Numbered from the stretch's first letter, positions 17,605 through 27,279 are shown. The stretch: DNA of 64,000 bases from Arthrobacter psychrochitiniphilus (GCF_003185915.1 NZ_QHLZ01000001.1:372001-436000), one strand, 5' to 3'. The notes: generated by a model from the sequence alone, not told the origin. Translations and numbers: made by a program.

Positions 17605-18900
17605 CCGGTCCAGACCCCGGCGCCGCCGGAAGGTTCCGCGCGCTGTCCGGAGGGATTCCCTGAGCCGGGGCAGGGCCAGACGCCACAGGGAAAAACCAGA
17701 AAATCGTGGCACTGATCCGCCGGCAGCAAGGGTGCCAGCCAGCCTGGCTAAAAGTGTTTCGCGGCGTTTTCGTTGCAGTGGCTGGACGGCCACCAGTTCA
17801 GCCACGTCCATTGACTTGAGAGTGAGCACACCGGCAGCGGCTGCGGCCAGCACAAGGCTCCTGCCCCGTTCCGTGCGCGCGATCAGGGCACTAATACCGG
17901 CCCGGTCGGTAAACAGGGGGTACCCGGTGGCGTCGGTGCGCCAAAAGTCTGCGGCTGTGATGTCTGCACTCTCCCCCACCCCATCAGGACAAATCTTGCA
18001 CCGCCATTGCGTGGTTGGCCCGAGGTACTTACCCCACGATTCGTCATAGCTAGCGCTCCGCACTGTGCCATCGGTGCCGGTGATGGAAAAGTCTCCCGGC
18101 CACCCCTGCCCGCGGTAACGCAGTTCACTAACCCCGGCTCCTTCTGCCACCCCCAAATCAGCGGCTAGACGGTCCGTGGCATTTTGACTGGGAGTGCCGG
18201 CACAGAAGAACGACAATAGGAGAGCGCCCTCGCCAGCAGCCGCCTCTCCCCCATCTTCTGCGCTGGCGCGTTCGCCACGGGGACCCAGGGCACGGATGGC
18301 AGAGACCTCACACGGCTTACCCACGAAGGCTGTGCCAGCGTCCCGAGCACCGGGTACCGAGGCATTTGCCACCGGGGCGTAGCGGGAACCGGCAGCTTTG
18401 AGGGCTTGCTCCTTACTGATTATTTGTACCGGCACGGTCCTTCGCGCATTGTTCGGATCAGAGGCTGCGCCAATGACCGTTGCGGCCTGCCCGGTCTCCA
18501 AAAGCCACGCGGAAAGTGCGCTGAGTGTGCCGCCGCTGCTGCCAGCATGGCGCACTGCTGGATCATTTGCCCACGCTTCCCAAGCCTGGACTACAGGACC
18601 GAGCTGGGCATGGCGGAGTGATCCGGGCGGCCGTTGAGCTACAACCCGGACGCCGGGGCACGCCGCAGCGAATTCGCGTTCCACATCCCTCCCCGGTCTC
18701 CCGGCAGCACCTATTGGGGTACCTGCGCGAGCCTCTGGTGGGTAAACGTCCGGACTCTTACGGACGGGCCGGAGATAGCCTTCCGCGTTCAATTCCATGG
18801 TGAGCCCTGGATCAAGTTGCACGCAGCCCCCACAACCGGAGCAATTATCTGCCTCAACTACACGTTTGATGGCGGCGTCTAGCCGTTCGTGTGGGCTCAT
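17596..18900 (-). CDS. FrhB-like (coenzyme F420 hydrogenase beta subunit family) iron-sulfur protein
   Basis: A 434-residue protein with a short cysteine motif DNCSGCGGC at about 18-26, the FrhB core including FVGKPCEVSAI, FFCAGTPSQNATD and RCKICPDGVGESADITAADFW. In the F420-reducing family these bind Fe-S clusters and a flavin. Bacterial relatives in polysaccharide clusters sit beside pyruvyl transferases and have no settled role. Here it overlaps the pyruvyl transferase gene (ATGA), reinforcing a joint function, perhaps a redox step in side-group formation. It is last in a long minus-strand operon. Confidence 0.8.
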   Translation of the reverse strand: MSPHERLDAAIKRVVEADNCSGCGGCVQLDPGLTMELNAEGYLRPVRKSPDVYPPEARAGTPIGAAGRPGRDVEREFAAACPGVRVVAQRPPGSLRHAQLGPVVQAWEAWANDPAVRHAGSSGGTLSALSAWLLETGQAATVIGAASDPNNARRTVPVQIISKEQALKAAGSRYAPVANASVPGARDAGTAFVGKPCEVSAIRALGPRGERASAEDGGEAAAGEGALLLSFFCAGTPSQNATDRLAADLGVAEGAGVSELRYRGQGWPGDFSITGTDGTVRSASYDESWGKYLGPTTQWRCKICPDGVGESADITAADFWRTDATGYPLFTDRAGISALIARTERGRSLVLAAAAAGVLTLKSMDVAELVAVQPLQRKRRETLLARLAGTLAAGGSVPRFSGFSLWRLALPRLRESLRTARGTFRRRRGLDRKK

Positions 18901-20060
18901 GAAAGGGACCGCAGTGCTTGCTCGGCCCGGAGCAGCAGGCGCTGCGCATTTTCGGATAGGGCCGCAAGATCGCCGGCCATGGCGTCTGCGCCAAGTTGGT
19001 GGAGGACTGCTGCCACAGGATCCGTGGACGTGTCCCGCAAGTCAACGGTGTGCTGCCAGCCCAGATCCCGCAGCAGCGGTTCAAACTTCCGGGAGTAGGC
19101 CAAGGGAATGGCGGGGGTACCAACCGAGAGGGCGTTGAGGCAAGCGTGCATCCGAGATCCAATGACAACGTTGCCTGATGCCACTGCGGCACGGACCTCA
19201 TCAAGATCCTTAGGGATAAGCACCTCGGCCTGGCTTTGCGCACTGTTCATGAACTCCCTGATGGCCGGAACGTCATTATCTTTACTGGTGGGCTGTTGTG
19301 TGCCCACCCCTGGGTAAGGGTCCAGGACGTGGGCCAGAAGTGTCAGCTGCCTCCCTTGTGCGAGCAGCCCATCATGCAGGCGGGTCACAATATCCCGGTA
19401 AGAGCGGAAATCAACGTGGGGGTTGGGATTCCATAGCAATCCGGAAATGTTCAGGATCACGTCCCGGCTTTTCTCTACCTGGGGGACTTCCATGGCAAAG
19501 ACAACGTCCGTGCTTTGCACATCCACGGCCCGGCCCAGCCTGGCGGAGGCGTCAGCGCTTTCGGCGTCCCGGACCATGAGCACTTTGGCACTAGAGAGGG
19601 AGCCTCTAGCGAGGAGTCTGCCGCGTTTGGAGTTGAAGGGCCCCACGGTCTGCGGGCCTAGCACCAAGGGAATTCCTGCTCGGCGCACACACGCTGCCAC
19701 AGCCGTCATGATGGAGTGCCGCTTCAAACCGTAAATATCAGCGAAGCTGTCTCCTGACCGGGTATCAATAACCAGATCAAAGCCAGAGAGCCACTTCTGC
19801 ATGCCGCGGCGCCCGGTGACCTGCTCACGCACCAGTGAACGTAGCCGGCCCATGGGCAGGTGCGGGGAACCGTGCCCGTAGTTCACGAAGGTGATGGCGG
19901 CGTCTGGCCACACGCGCCGCACTAGCGCTGCGGTTCCTCGGCCCAGTGCCCGGACTCCCAGGTTCGGTGAACTATCGTCTGCCCAGAGGACCAGCACCTG
20001 CAAGGGCCCTGGAGCTTGAGGTTGCAGCGCGGCTGGCCCCGCCCCGGTGCCGTTCATCAT
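18897..20060 (-). CDS. Polysaccharide pyruvyl transferase
   Basis: A 387-residue GT-B-like enzyme of the CsaB/WcaK family, which adds a pyruvate ketal to a sugar using phosphoenolpyruvate. Visible signatures are LWADDSSPNLGVRALGRGT near the N-terminus, LVIDTRSGDSFADIYG, VLGPQTVGPFN and the C-terminal VIGSRMHACLNALSVGTPAIPLAYS with its conserved Arg and His. It is translationally coupled at both ends, overlapping the CDP-alcohol phosphotransferase gene upstream and the FrhB-like gene downstream by 4 bp each. Pyruvylation would make the exopolymer acidic. Confidence 0.88.
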   Translation of the reverse strand: MMNGTGAGPAALQPQAPGPLQVLVLWADDSSPNLGVRALGRGTAALVRRVWPDAAITFVNYGHGSPHLPMGRLRSLVREQVTGRRGMQKWLSGFDLVIDTRSGDSFADIYGLKRHSIMTAVAACVRRAGIPLVLGPQTVGPFNSKRGRLLARGSLSSAKVLMVRDAESADASARLGRAVDVQSTDVVFAMEVPQVEKSRDVILNISGLLWNPNPHVDFRSYRDIVTRLHDGLLAQGRQLTLLAHVLDPYPGVGTQQPTSKDNDVPAIREFMNSAQSQAEVLIPKDLDEVRAAVASGNVVIGSRMHACLNALSVGTPAIPLAYSRKFEPLLRDLGWQHTVDLRDTSTDPVAAVLHQLGADAMAGDLAALSENAQRLLLRAEQALRSLS

Positions 20061-20815
20061 GCCAGGGCCTTCATATCAGCGAACCATTTCGGCAAGGCCA
20101 GGATCAGGTAGCCCAAGTTTGCGGCGAAGATCAGGGTGTAGATGACGAAGAAATACTGGGGCCAGCCAAGTAAGAGGAAAATCAGGCATAGGACGCCGTA
20201 GTCCGTGGGGAGCCCCACCAGGGAGCGAAGGGGCGTGCTGGCTTTCGGTTCGGTGAGGTTCTCGGGGCCAGGATGCCTGGCTTTGAGCTGATCGTTGAGG
20301 ATGCTGGCAAAGAAGGAGACAGCTGAAACCATACTGAAACCCAGAGGTACCAGCAGCCAACCTTGCGGGCTCAGATTGAAATGCAAGAATGCGCTCAGCA
20401 ATACAGCCAAATGCAGGGTTGAGCACTTGATGCAATCAAGAACGTGGTCAAGCCACTCCCCCGCCGGTGAACCGCCGCCGCGGAGCCGGGCCACCTGACC
20501 ATCGGCAGAATCAAAGGCGTAGCCGATGACCAGCAGGGCTGTGACAAGGACTCCCAGCCACACTGTTGGTGGCAGCACCGCTAACAAGATGATGGCACTG
20601 AAGGTAAAGAACGCACTGATCAAGCTGACGGTGTTAGGCGCCAGCCCCAGCAGGAAAGCCGCTGCGGCCACACGCCTGCCAAGAGGCCGGTTGACATAGA
20701 TGGAATAGGCTGGCGCACCGCGTCCCCGTTTTTTCTGGGCCGTTTCAAGCTGGGCCATGGTGGCACGAAAACGGCCCCGGTGCGACTGTGCATCCTCGGC
20801 CACGGATTCACTCAT
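20057..20815 (-). CDS. CDP-alcohol phosphatidyltransferase family membrane protein
   Basis: A 252-residue membrane protein with about six helices and the full family motif D-x2-DG-x2-AR-x8-G-x3-D-x3-D, seen as DSADGQVARLRGGG followed by G and two spaced Asp residues. The enzymes transfer a phospho-group from a CDP-linked donor to an alcohol. In this operon it may use a CDP-polyol made by the cytidylyltransferase at 30637-31098, giving a phosphodiester-linked decoration or lipid. The link is inference. It overlaps the pyruvyl transferase gene by 4 bp. Confidence 0.85.
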   Translation of the reverse strand: MSESVAEDAQSHRGRFRATMAQLETAQKKRGRGAPAYSIYVNRPLGRRVAAAAFLLGLAPNTVSLISAFFTFSAIILLAVLPPTVWLGVLVTALLVIGYAFDSADGQVARLRGGGSPAGEWLDHVLDCIKCSTLHLAVLLSAFLHFNLSPQGWLLVPLGFSMVSAVSFFASILNDQLKARHPGPENLTEPKASTPLRSLVGLPTDYGVLCLIFLLLGWPQYFFVIYTLIFAANLGYLILALPKWFADMKALA

Positions 20816-20895
20816 CTCATGCTCGTTTCAGCGATCATTAGCAATGCCCCCAGAATGAATACTGCCCGCCCCTGTAATGGGGATTACGCACCACA

Positions 20896-22059
20896 CTAGC
20901 CCTTGGACGCGCCAAAGACACGGACTTCTCTGGGCGAGATGATCTGATCAACAATCTCGGAAAGGTAATCCGTGTAGGCGTCAACACTGTGTCGTTTTTT
21001 GGCCGTCTGTAAGTCACGGGTGAGCCGTTCCTGCATGTCAGCCCACGTGGCCATCATGTTTTGTACCGCGTTGGCCAGTGCCACGGGGTCATTTGCCTTG
21101 ACCGGAGTGCCCGCTTGGTAACCGGCAATGGCTTCAATCAAGCCTGTGGTTTCACTAGCAATGACCGGCCGTCCAGCGAGGATGGCCTCGACGGCCGTAT
21201 TCCCGAAGGGTTCATCCGCGCGGGAAGGCACCACAACAATGTCACTCTGTGCCACCAAGTCCCAGATCTCCTCCTTGAAGCCCCGGAAGCGTACCTTTGT
21301 CTCAAGTTCGTAGTCACGGACCTGTTCGTGGAGCTGGTCCTGGTACCACTCGTAGCCGGAATAGACGGCACCAATCAGATCTAGTTCTGCATCGACACCC
21401 CGTTGCTTGAGGATTGACAGCGCGTCGATGGCCACATCCACACCTTTGCGCGGCGAGAGCCGGCCAATGTAGGCCAGCCGCAGAGGACCCGCAAGCTCAG
21501 TGCGCACCGGTTCAGGGGTGGCGGGCCCGGGCACGGCGTTGTAGAGAACTTGGATCCGGGCGCCCAGCCGCTTGAAGGAGCTCTTGATGACTCCGGCACT
21601 GAAGTTGCTGTTGGCAACAATGGCGTCCGCTGCGAACAACGGCAACGCCAACGCTTTTCTAATCAAGGCCCCGGTTGACGCTTCACCCTCATGGACATGG
21701 ACCAGCAGTGGTATGCGGTGCATTTTTGCCAGCATGTTCCACAGCGGAATGGTGATGGTATTGACGTAGATGAGCTCGGGCTGCAGCTGCCGGATCAGCC
21801 GCGAGCCTTGGGTTATGCCCCGCAGGCTCTCTGTCACGGCATGGACAAAGCCCCGTGGTGTGAAAATGCTCTTGCGCAGGATGGGGCTGGGGCAGACAAG
21901 GACCTCCGCGCCCCGGGAGCGGAGCTCCGCTTCCAGCGGGCCTGCTTCCGCCAGTGACACGAACACTGTGTGACCTGCTTGCATCATGGCGGAAACGCTT
22001 GCCAGGAAAACTCTGTCGGATCCGTAGAGTTCCGCCGTTGGGTGCACCAAGAGAATCAT
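20896..22059 (-). CDS. Glycosyltransferase family 4
   Basis: A 387-residue GT-B enzyme. The N-terminal half has HPTAELYGSDRVFL and LVHVHEGEA; the C-terminal half shows RLAYIGRLSPRKGVDVAIDAL and the E-x7-E-type donor motif PSRADEPFGNTAVEAILAGRPVIAS. It is a retaining transferase of unknown donor. AGGA lies ten bases before the ATG. Fifteen bases separate it from the end of the large secreted protein gene, and 80 bp without visible signal precede the CDP-alcohol phosphotransferase. Confidence 0.9.
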   Translation of the reverse strand: MILLVHPTAELYGSDRVFLASVSAMMQAGHTVFVSLAEAGPLEAELRSRGAEVLVCPSPILRKSIFTPRGFVHAVTESLRGITQGSRLIRQLQPELIYVNTITIPLWNMLAKMHRIPLLVHVHEGEASTGALIRKALALPLFAADAIVANSNFSAGVIKSSFKRLGARIQVLYNAVPGPATPEPVRTELAGPLRLAYIGRLSPRKGVDVAIDALSILKQRGVDAELDLIGAVYSGYEWYQDQLHEQVRDYELETKVRFRGFKEEIWDLVAQSDIVVVPSRADEPFGNTAVEAILAGRPVIASETTGLIEAIAGYQAGTPVKANDPVALANAVQNMMATWADMQERLTRDLQTAKKRHSVDAYTDYLSEIVDQIISPREVRVFGASKG

Positions 22060-22074
22060 GGATGCTTATCCTTC

Positions 22075-25000
22075 CTATTTCTGCCAAATGGAGGTGATGG
22101 GAAGTGCGGCCTTGCTGGCGTCATTGGCCGGCAAGGCAAAGGCGTCTTCCAGGGTGCGCACAACGCTGAAGGGTGTGGTTGCTTCCGTGTACGTTCCCGG
22201 AAGAACCTGTTGGCCGGTGATGAGAGTGGGGATCTGCTGCCCATCAGCTGCTGCGCCCCACGTCAGGATCAGCAAACTATTGTGTTCTTGTGCCCAGGCA
22301 ACGTACCCGCCAAAATTCTTCTTCAGCCAAGCATCACTGTCAGCAATGGAGCCTTGGTGCCCGTCATGGTCCAGGTTAGGAACCACGTAGGAGACAGCAG
22401 GCAGCTTGGAGAAGTCGGAAGGAAACGCCGTCAGAGGCTGGTTGGCCGAGGCCGGGACAGCGGGCCAATTCACCCACGGATTATTGACACCTGCATAGCG
22501 GCCGCTCACGCAGCCGGTGAATCCGGCGCTGGGCAGATCCTCAGCAAAACCCGTGAAAGTCTTGCCGGCGCTTGCAAGCTGGGTGGCAATGTTGTCCGTG
22601 GTGAACGCCTGAGGGCAAAGCCCACCGGCGGCGTCCTGGGTCCGCCCCGAGAACAGGCTCAGGTTATCTGGCCCCGCCACCGTCTTGGACATTGTTGCCC
22701 CGTCCTTGGCCAGCGAATTGATGAAAGGGGCTTCTTGGTTGCCCATGACATCAGCCGATGACCGCTTGCCCATCATGACCAGAACAACATGCTCAGGCGT
22801 GGGGATCCCCGCCGCAGCCGGGGCTGCCGGGGCAGGAGCAGGCGGGGCCGGGACTGCAGGAGGATCAGCGGGCGCCACCGGAGCCGCTGGCACCACCGGA
22901 GCGGGCTTAGGTGCCGGAGCAGGAGCCGGAGCCGCCGGTGCGGGCTTAGCCTCCGGAGCAGGTGCAGGTGCAGGTGCCGGTGCGGGAGCTAGTTTAGCGT
23001 CGAGCCCGGCAGCAGCCTTGTTCGCGGCCGGGGCTTGGCTGGTGGTGACCACGTAATCATCGAAACTGGTCTGAACAGCAGCAGTAGCTGAACCGGCAAG
23101 GTACGCACCCAGCCCAACACTGCCCGCAGTTTGCAAAGCAGCAGTGCTATCAGTAGCCGACGCCAACCACGCCACAGGCTCACCCTGACCCGCCGGCCAG
23201 ATCTTCCCCTGCACCGTAGTGGGCGAAGTACCCGTCACCTGCAAGCGCAGGTTCAACACCATGTTCGCCGAATACGTCAGAGACGGAACCTGGACCAACT
23301 TCAACGTCACCGAATCCCGCAACAACACCAACCACACAGACCCGTCAGCCTTGACCCAGGACTTCATTGAATATGAGGACGCATCCACCCGCCGCCCAGC
23401 AACACTGGCATAGTTCCCGCCACCAGTAGGCACACTATTCAACGCCACCGTCACCACAGAATCCGTATCCGTAGAAGAGACCGAACCCAACGTGGCAAAC
23501 CGTGTTGAACCAGCACCCAACGGCATCTTTCCCACACCACCAGAAACCTGGAACATCGCCGCCGAACCAGTCAAAGACCAGGCCCCACCCGTATCAGCAG
23601 AACCCCAACCATTACTGACAGTGCGTCCAAACGCATCCTTGGCCACAACATTCCCCGGCTCCACAGGATCCGCAACCACCGTCACCGACTTCGTCACAGC
23701 CGCAGAAGCAAGCCCCTGATTATCAGTAACCACCAAAGACACCGTGTAACTACCAGCAACAGCATAAGTATGGGCCGCCGTCTTCCCACTCCCCGTAGAC
23801 CCATCACCAAAAGCCCACGCATAGGAGGCAACCGAACCATCAGCATCCGCAGAAGCCGAACCATCCACAGCAACACCCAACCCCGAAACCACCGCAGCAA
23901 ACCCAGCCACAGGAGCCACATTCGCAGCGGTTACAGTGACGGTGCGGGAGGTGGTGGCCGGAACTCCAGATCCGGTTTTAACTGTGAGCACCACGGTGTA
24001 CGTTCCGGGGTTGCTGTAGTTGTGGTTAGCCTGGACGCCAGTGCCAGCTGGCGTGCCGTCACCAAAGTCCCATTGGTAAGACGCAATGGTTTGCCCTGAC
24101 GGTGCTGTGGACGCCGACGCGTTGACGGCGAGCGCCAAGTTGTTCGATGTTGCGGTAAACGATGCTGTTGGCACCCCTTGACCTGTTCCCAGTGCGTAGT
24201 GTGAGGCTACTTGCGCCGCAGAGAGCGCACTGTTGTACACGGCGAAATTATCCAGTGTGCCGTTGAAGTAGTTACTGGTGGGCGCGTTGGGCCAATTTCC
24301 CAGAGTGTCTCCGCCAACCCGCCAGTAGCCCAGGTAACTTTGGGCCGTGGTTGTTTGGGTATCGCTGCCCACCACCTGCCCATCCACGTAGAGCACCATC
24401 CCGGCGCTTCCCTGAGTGGCAACTACGTGGTGCCACGCGCCGTCGTTGTAGGCAGTTGCGCTGGTCACTGTCTTTGTTGCCCCTGTGTAGACACCAAAGG
24501 ACAGTGCCCCGTTGTTCAGCATGTAAACATGCCGGTCATAGCTGGAAGAAGTTCCTGAATTGCTGGAACCGTACCCCATGAGCTTGCCGCCACTGGTGGT
24601 GGTTGTCTTGAACCACAGCTCAGTGGAGAACGCGGGGCTCACTGCCACTGTGGAGGTGGAGCCAATAACACCGTTGGCGGTGCCGTTGAAGGTGGAGGCT
24701 GGTGCCGTATCCCCGGCAATGGCTCCTCCCCCGGCGGGCGTTGTTCCAACTCCGGTGCCAACCTTGCCGTCATTGCCACCAACCCAGTCAGCCGCAGCGT
24801 TGGCTGCCGGGCCACCCAGAGGCCAGAAGAGGGAAGGGTTGTCATTGAGAACACCGCTCACATAGGGCGATGCCACGGCAGAGCCAATGGTTAGCGAGAC
24901 TTGTGGACTAGAGACGCTGTTGCCATCAGGATCGGAGGCCACCACATAGTAGCTTTGGGCCGAGCCTGGAGGGAGCCCTGTATCGGTCAGAGTGATGCTT

Positions 25001-26571
25001 GGCAGGTTCCAATAGGTGGATTGCACGGTGCTTGTAGCCACTGGCTGCGCCTTGCCCACCCGCATCAAGCTGTAGTTCAGGAACAGATCATCCCTGTCCC
25101 AGTTGGCAGGGATGCTCACACGTGCCGAACCTGCTGCGACGGACTTGGCCGTGGGGGTCCATGCTGTTCCTGACAGCCGCGGGCCCTGCTTTGGACCGCC
25201 CGGCGGGTTTGAGGAGAACCTGACCAATCCTTGTTGTTGCTGGTTGTTGACGCCCACAAATTCACCGCCAACAGAGATGAAACCGCCAGTTCCAACAATG
25301 GAGAAGCCCGCCTGTCCCATGCCTGTGGCGGTCCCGGTGAGCCAATCCGGATACCAGTTCACCACAGCGGGGGCAGGGTAACCGCTCCAGTCCTTGTAAA
25401 TGCTGTTGACCCACGGGCTGCGGCTCAGCGTGCCCTTGGGTGCTGCCGTGGTGGCAGTGGCGTTGCGCATGTTTTGCGGCTGTTTTTGCACCATGCCACC
25501 GGCCGATTCGCACGCGTGCTCATGGCTGGTGGTGTAGACAGTTGTGCCGTCCGAATAAACCCCGTAGTGGTCTCCGTGGCAATCGGCAATCCACCGGATG
25601 CTACCGTCTCCTGGTGCGGCGGCAAAGGTGCCTTCCAGGTTTCCCACCGTGATATCGGCATATACCCAGCCTGTTCCGTACACGGCGTTTTGATCCGTGG
25701 TGAGTCCCCAAATTCCTGCTTTGCCGGCTCCGCTGCCACTTCCCTTACCGTTTTGAATGATGGTGGGTGCCTGCCACGGCAGCAAGGCTCCTGAGGAGAG
25801 GTCAAGGGCAGCCAGCCCGCGCTGCGAAACACCGTTGATGGTGCCAAAGCGGCCTGCCGCAATCAACTTATCCTTTTGCGGGGTCAGGACCATGGCGTCC
25901 ACTTGCAGATCAGAGGTGGGCGCCCAGGCAAGCAGAGCGCCGCTGGTAGTGAAGGCGGCGAAGCTCTTGCGGACAACGCCGTTGCCAGCACCGATGAGCC
26001 CGGCAACATAAACCGCAGTATTTGTCACCACAATGGCGTTGACATAGGAGCCACCCACCGCCGCCTTGAAGGTGGATAAAAGCGTGCCGCTAGCTACATC
26101 AAAGGCCGCCAGATTAAAACGAGTCTGGCCGTCAACGGATGTGAAGGAACCACCCACGTAGAGCTGTTTTCCATCCGGGGATGCCGCGAGCGATTTCACG
26201 GTGCCGTTGATCTTGGGGGCAAAGGATGTAATGATGCCCGTCCTGATGTCATAAGCCAAAAGGTTGCTGCGCGGCATGAGGTTGGTGCCGGGGGCAGCTT
26301 CAGCCGGGCGGGCATTGGTGAACGCTCCGCCTGCGTACACAATGTTCCCAATGATTTGTTGAGTCCACACCACCCCGGAATCGATCTGCACGGTTGGCAG
26401 CCGGTCACTTGTCACAGTGGTGGCGCTGCGCTGTTCTATGGGGGCCGGGCCAGGCAGCAGATCTGCTGCCTGCGCGGGTACCGTGAAACCCATGACAGTG
26501 AGGCTCAATGCGCCCAGCAGCGCAGCCAGGAATATGAAGGACCGTCGCAGTGCTCGGGTAATGGTTTTCAT
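22075..26571 (-). CDS. Large secreted multidomain protein with degenerate phosphoesterase domain
   Basis: About 1498 residues. Signal peptide 1-36, then a beta-propeller-like region of repeated GGxF and LAAFD units (about 40-460), an FN3-like region (465-565), a LamG/concanavalin domain (575-790, LYVDGQVVG), two PKD domains (about 797-880 and 880-970, each with DFGDG or AFGDG), a jelly-roll module (978-1178), an Ala/Pro linker (1185-1257) and a C-terminal acid-phosphatase-like phosphoesterase domain. In that domain the usual metal-binding Glu-Asn after the first strand is replaced by Gly-Lys (MMGKRS) and the late Asp-Glu by Gly-Ala (TWGAAAD), so it is probably not catalytic. I chose the ATG at 26571 with AGGTGG seven bases upstream over an ATG at 26601 overlapping the preceding stop. 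It probably acts outside the cell as a polymer-binding or scaffold protein. Confidence 0.8.
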   Translation of the reverse strand: MKTITRALRRSFIFLAALLGALSLTVMGFTVPAQAADLLPGPAPIEQRSATTVTSDRLPTVQIDSGVVWTQQIIGNIVYAGGAFTNARPAEAAPGTNLMPRSNLLAYDIRTGIITSFAPKINGTVKSLAASPDGKQLYVGGSFTSVDGQTRFNLAAFDVASGTLLSTFKAAVGGSYVNAIVVTNTAVYVAGLIGAGNGVVRKSFAAFTTSGALLAWAPTSDLQVDAMVLTPQKDKLIAAGRFGTINGVSQRGLAALDLSSGALLPWQAPTIIQNGKGSGSGAGKAGIWGLTTDQNAVYGTGWVYADITVGNLEGTFAAAPGDGSIRWIADCHGDHYGVYSDGTTVYTTSHEHACESAGGMVQKQPQNMRNATATTAAPKGTLSRSPWVNSIYKDWSGYPAPAVVNWYPDWLTGTATGMGQAGFSIVGTGGFISVGGEFVGVNNQQQQGLVRFSSNPPGGPKQGPRLSGTAWTPTAKSVAAGSARVSIPANWDRDDLFLNYSLMRVGKAQPVATSTVQSTYWNLPSITLTDTGLPPGSAQSYYVVASDPDGNSVSSPQVSLTIGSAVASPYVSGVLNDNPSLFWPLGGPAANAAADWVGGNDGKVGTGVGTTPAGGGAIAGDTAPASTFNGTANGVIGSTSTVAVSPAFSTELWFKTTTTSGGKLMGYGSSNSGTSSSYDRHVYMLNNGALSFGVYTGATKTVTSATAYNDGAWHHVVATQGSAGMVLYVDGQVVGSDTQTTTAQSYLGYWRVGGDTLGNWPNAPTSNYFNGTLDNFAVYNSALSAAQVASHYALGTGQGVPTASFTATSNNLALAVNASASTAPSGQTIASYQWDFGDGTPAGTGVQANHNYSNPGTYTVVLTVKTGSGVPATTSRTVTVTAANVAPVAGFAAVVSGLGVAVDGSASADADGSVASYAWAFGDGSTGSGKTAAHTYAVAGSYTVSLVVTDNQGLASAAVTKSVTVVADPVEPGNVVAKDAFGRTVSNGWGSADTGGAWSLTGSAAMFQVSGGVGKMPLGAGSTRFATLGSVSSTDTDSVVTVALNSVPTGGGNYASVAGRRVDASSYSMKSWVKADGSVWLVLLRDSVTLKLVQVPSLTYSANMVLNLRLQVTGTSPTTVQGKIWPAGQGEPVAWLASATDSTAALQTAGSVGLGAYLAGSATAAVQTSFDDYVVTTSQAPAANKAAAGLDAKLAPAPAPAPAPAPEAKPAPAAPAPAPAPKPAPVVPAAPVAPADPPAVPAPPAPAPAAPAAAGIPTPEHVVLVMMGKRSSADVMGNQEAPFINSLAKDGATMSKTVAGPDNLSLFSGRTQDAAGGLCPQAFTTDNIATQLASAGKTFTGFAEDLPSAGFTGCVSGRYAGVNNPWVNWPAVPASANQPLTAFPSDFSKLPAVSYVVPNLDHDGHQGSIADSDAWLKKNFGGYVAWAQEHNSLLILTWGAAADGQQIPTLITGQQVLPGTYTEATTPFSVVRTLEDAFALPANDASKAALPITSIWQK

Positions 26572-26600
26572 CGCTTGTCCACCTCGGTTGTCATGGCGCA

Positions 26601-27275
26601 TCAGGAAACACTGCCCACAAATTGGGCGCTTGCCTGACCGGCGGCATATTCCACTGACAGGCTCAGCCCGGTTCTGGCATTTGTTGGGATAAGAAATACG
26701 TAAACGCCCTGCGTAGAAGCTCCGGGTGCAAGCTCGCCTGAGAAGGGCAGGTATGGGTCTGAGGTTGTTGGCTGCCCCAGAACACCGCTGGCATTGCTCA
26801 GTGTCACTATTGCCGAATCGACACTGATGCTCTTGAGCGAACCATTGCGAATGGAAACGAACATGGCCACGGCCGGGCCGGCAATTTCACCCGGTGTGGT
26901 TGCTTTTGTCTCCAAGGCTTCTGCCTTGGAGACGGTGATCGAGACCTTATCCGGCAGGGCCGCCGTCTTGTTGAGCTCAACTTTTGTCACCGGCCCGGGG
27001 CTGACTGCGGGAACCTTTTGCAAAATGGACCCGCCCGACGGCGCCGGAACAGGCTTGCTTCTCCCTGGCGCCACGCTTGGTGTTGCCACCGGCTGAGCCG
27101 GGGACGCCGCTGTGGGAACCGCTGTGGATGCGGCGCTGGCTCCCGCCGTGGAACCAGCCAGCGGTGCGGGATCCGCCGCCGTGGTTGAGGTACATCCGGA
27201 GAACAGAACTGCGGAAAAAGCCACCAACACCGTGAGCGCCACGGGTGCCAGTCTGTTTGCGCCAAAGTGACTCAT
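26601..27275 (-). CDS. Lipoprotein with DUF4352-like domain
   Basis: A 224-residue lipoprotein. The signal ends in the lipobox LFSGC, so the mature protein would be lipid-anchored at a cysteine near residue 28. An Ala/Pro/Thr-rich spacer (about 30-90) leads to a beta-sandwich region with the AMFVSIRNGSLKSISVD and FLIPTNARTGLSLSVEY patterns of DUF4352-like domains. AGGTGA lies four bases before the ATG. Its stop touches an in-frame ATG of the large secreted protein gene, so the two are coupled and may act together at the cell surface. Confidence 0.8.
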   Translation of the reverse strand: MSHFGANRLAPVALTVLVAFSAVLFSGCTSTTAADPAPLAGSTAGASAASTAVPTAASPAQPVATPSVAPGRSKPVPAPSGGSILQKVPAVSPGPVTKVELNKTAALPDKVSITVSKAEALETKATTPGEIAGPAVAMFVSIRNGSLKSISVDSAIVTLSNASGVLGQPTTSDPYLPFSGELAPGASTQGVYVFLIPTNARTGLSLSVEYAAGQASAQFVGSVS

Positions 27276-27279
27276 GGTT

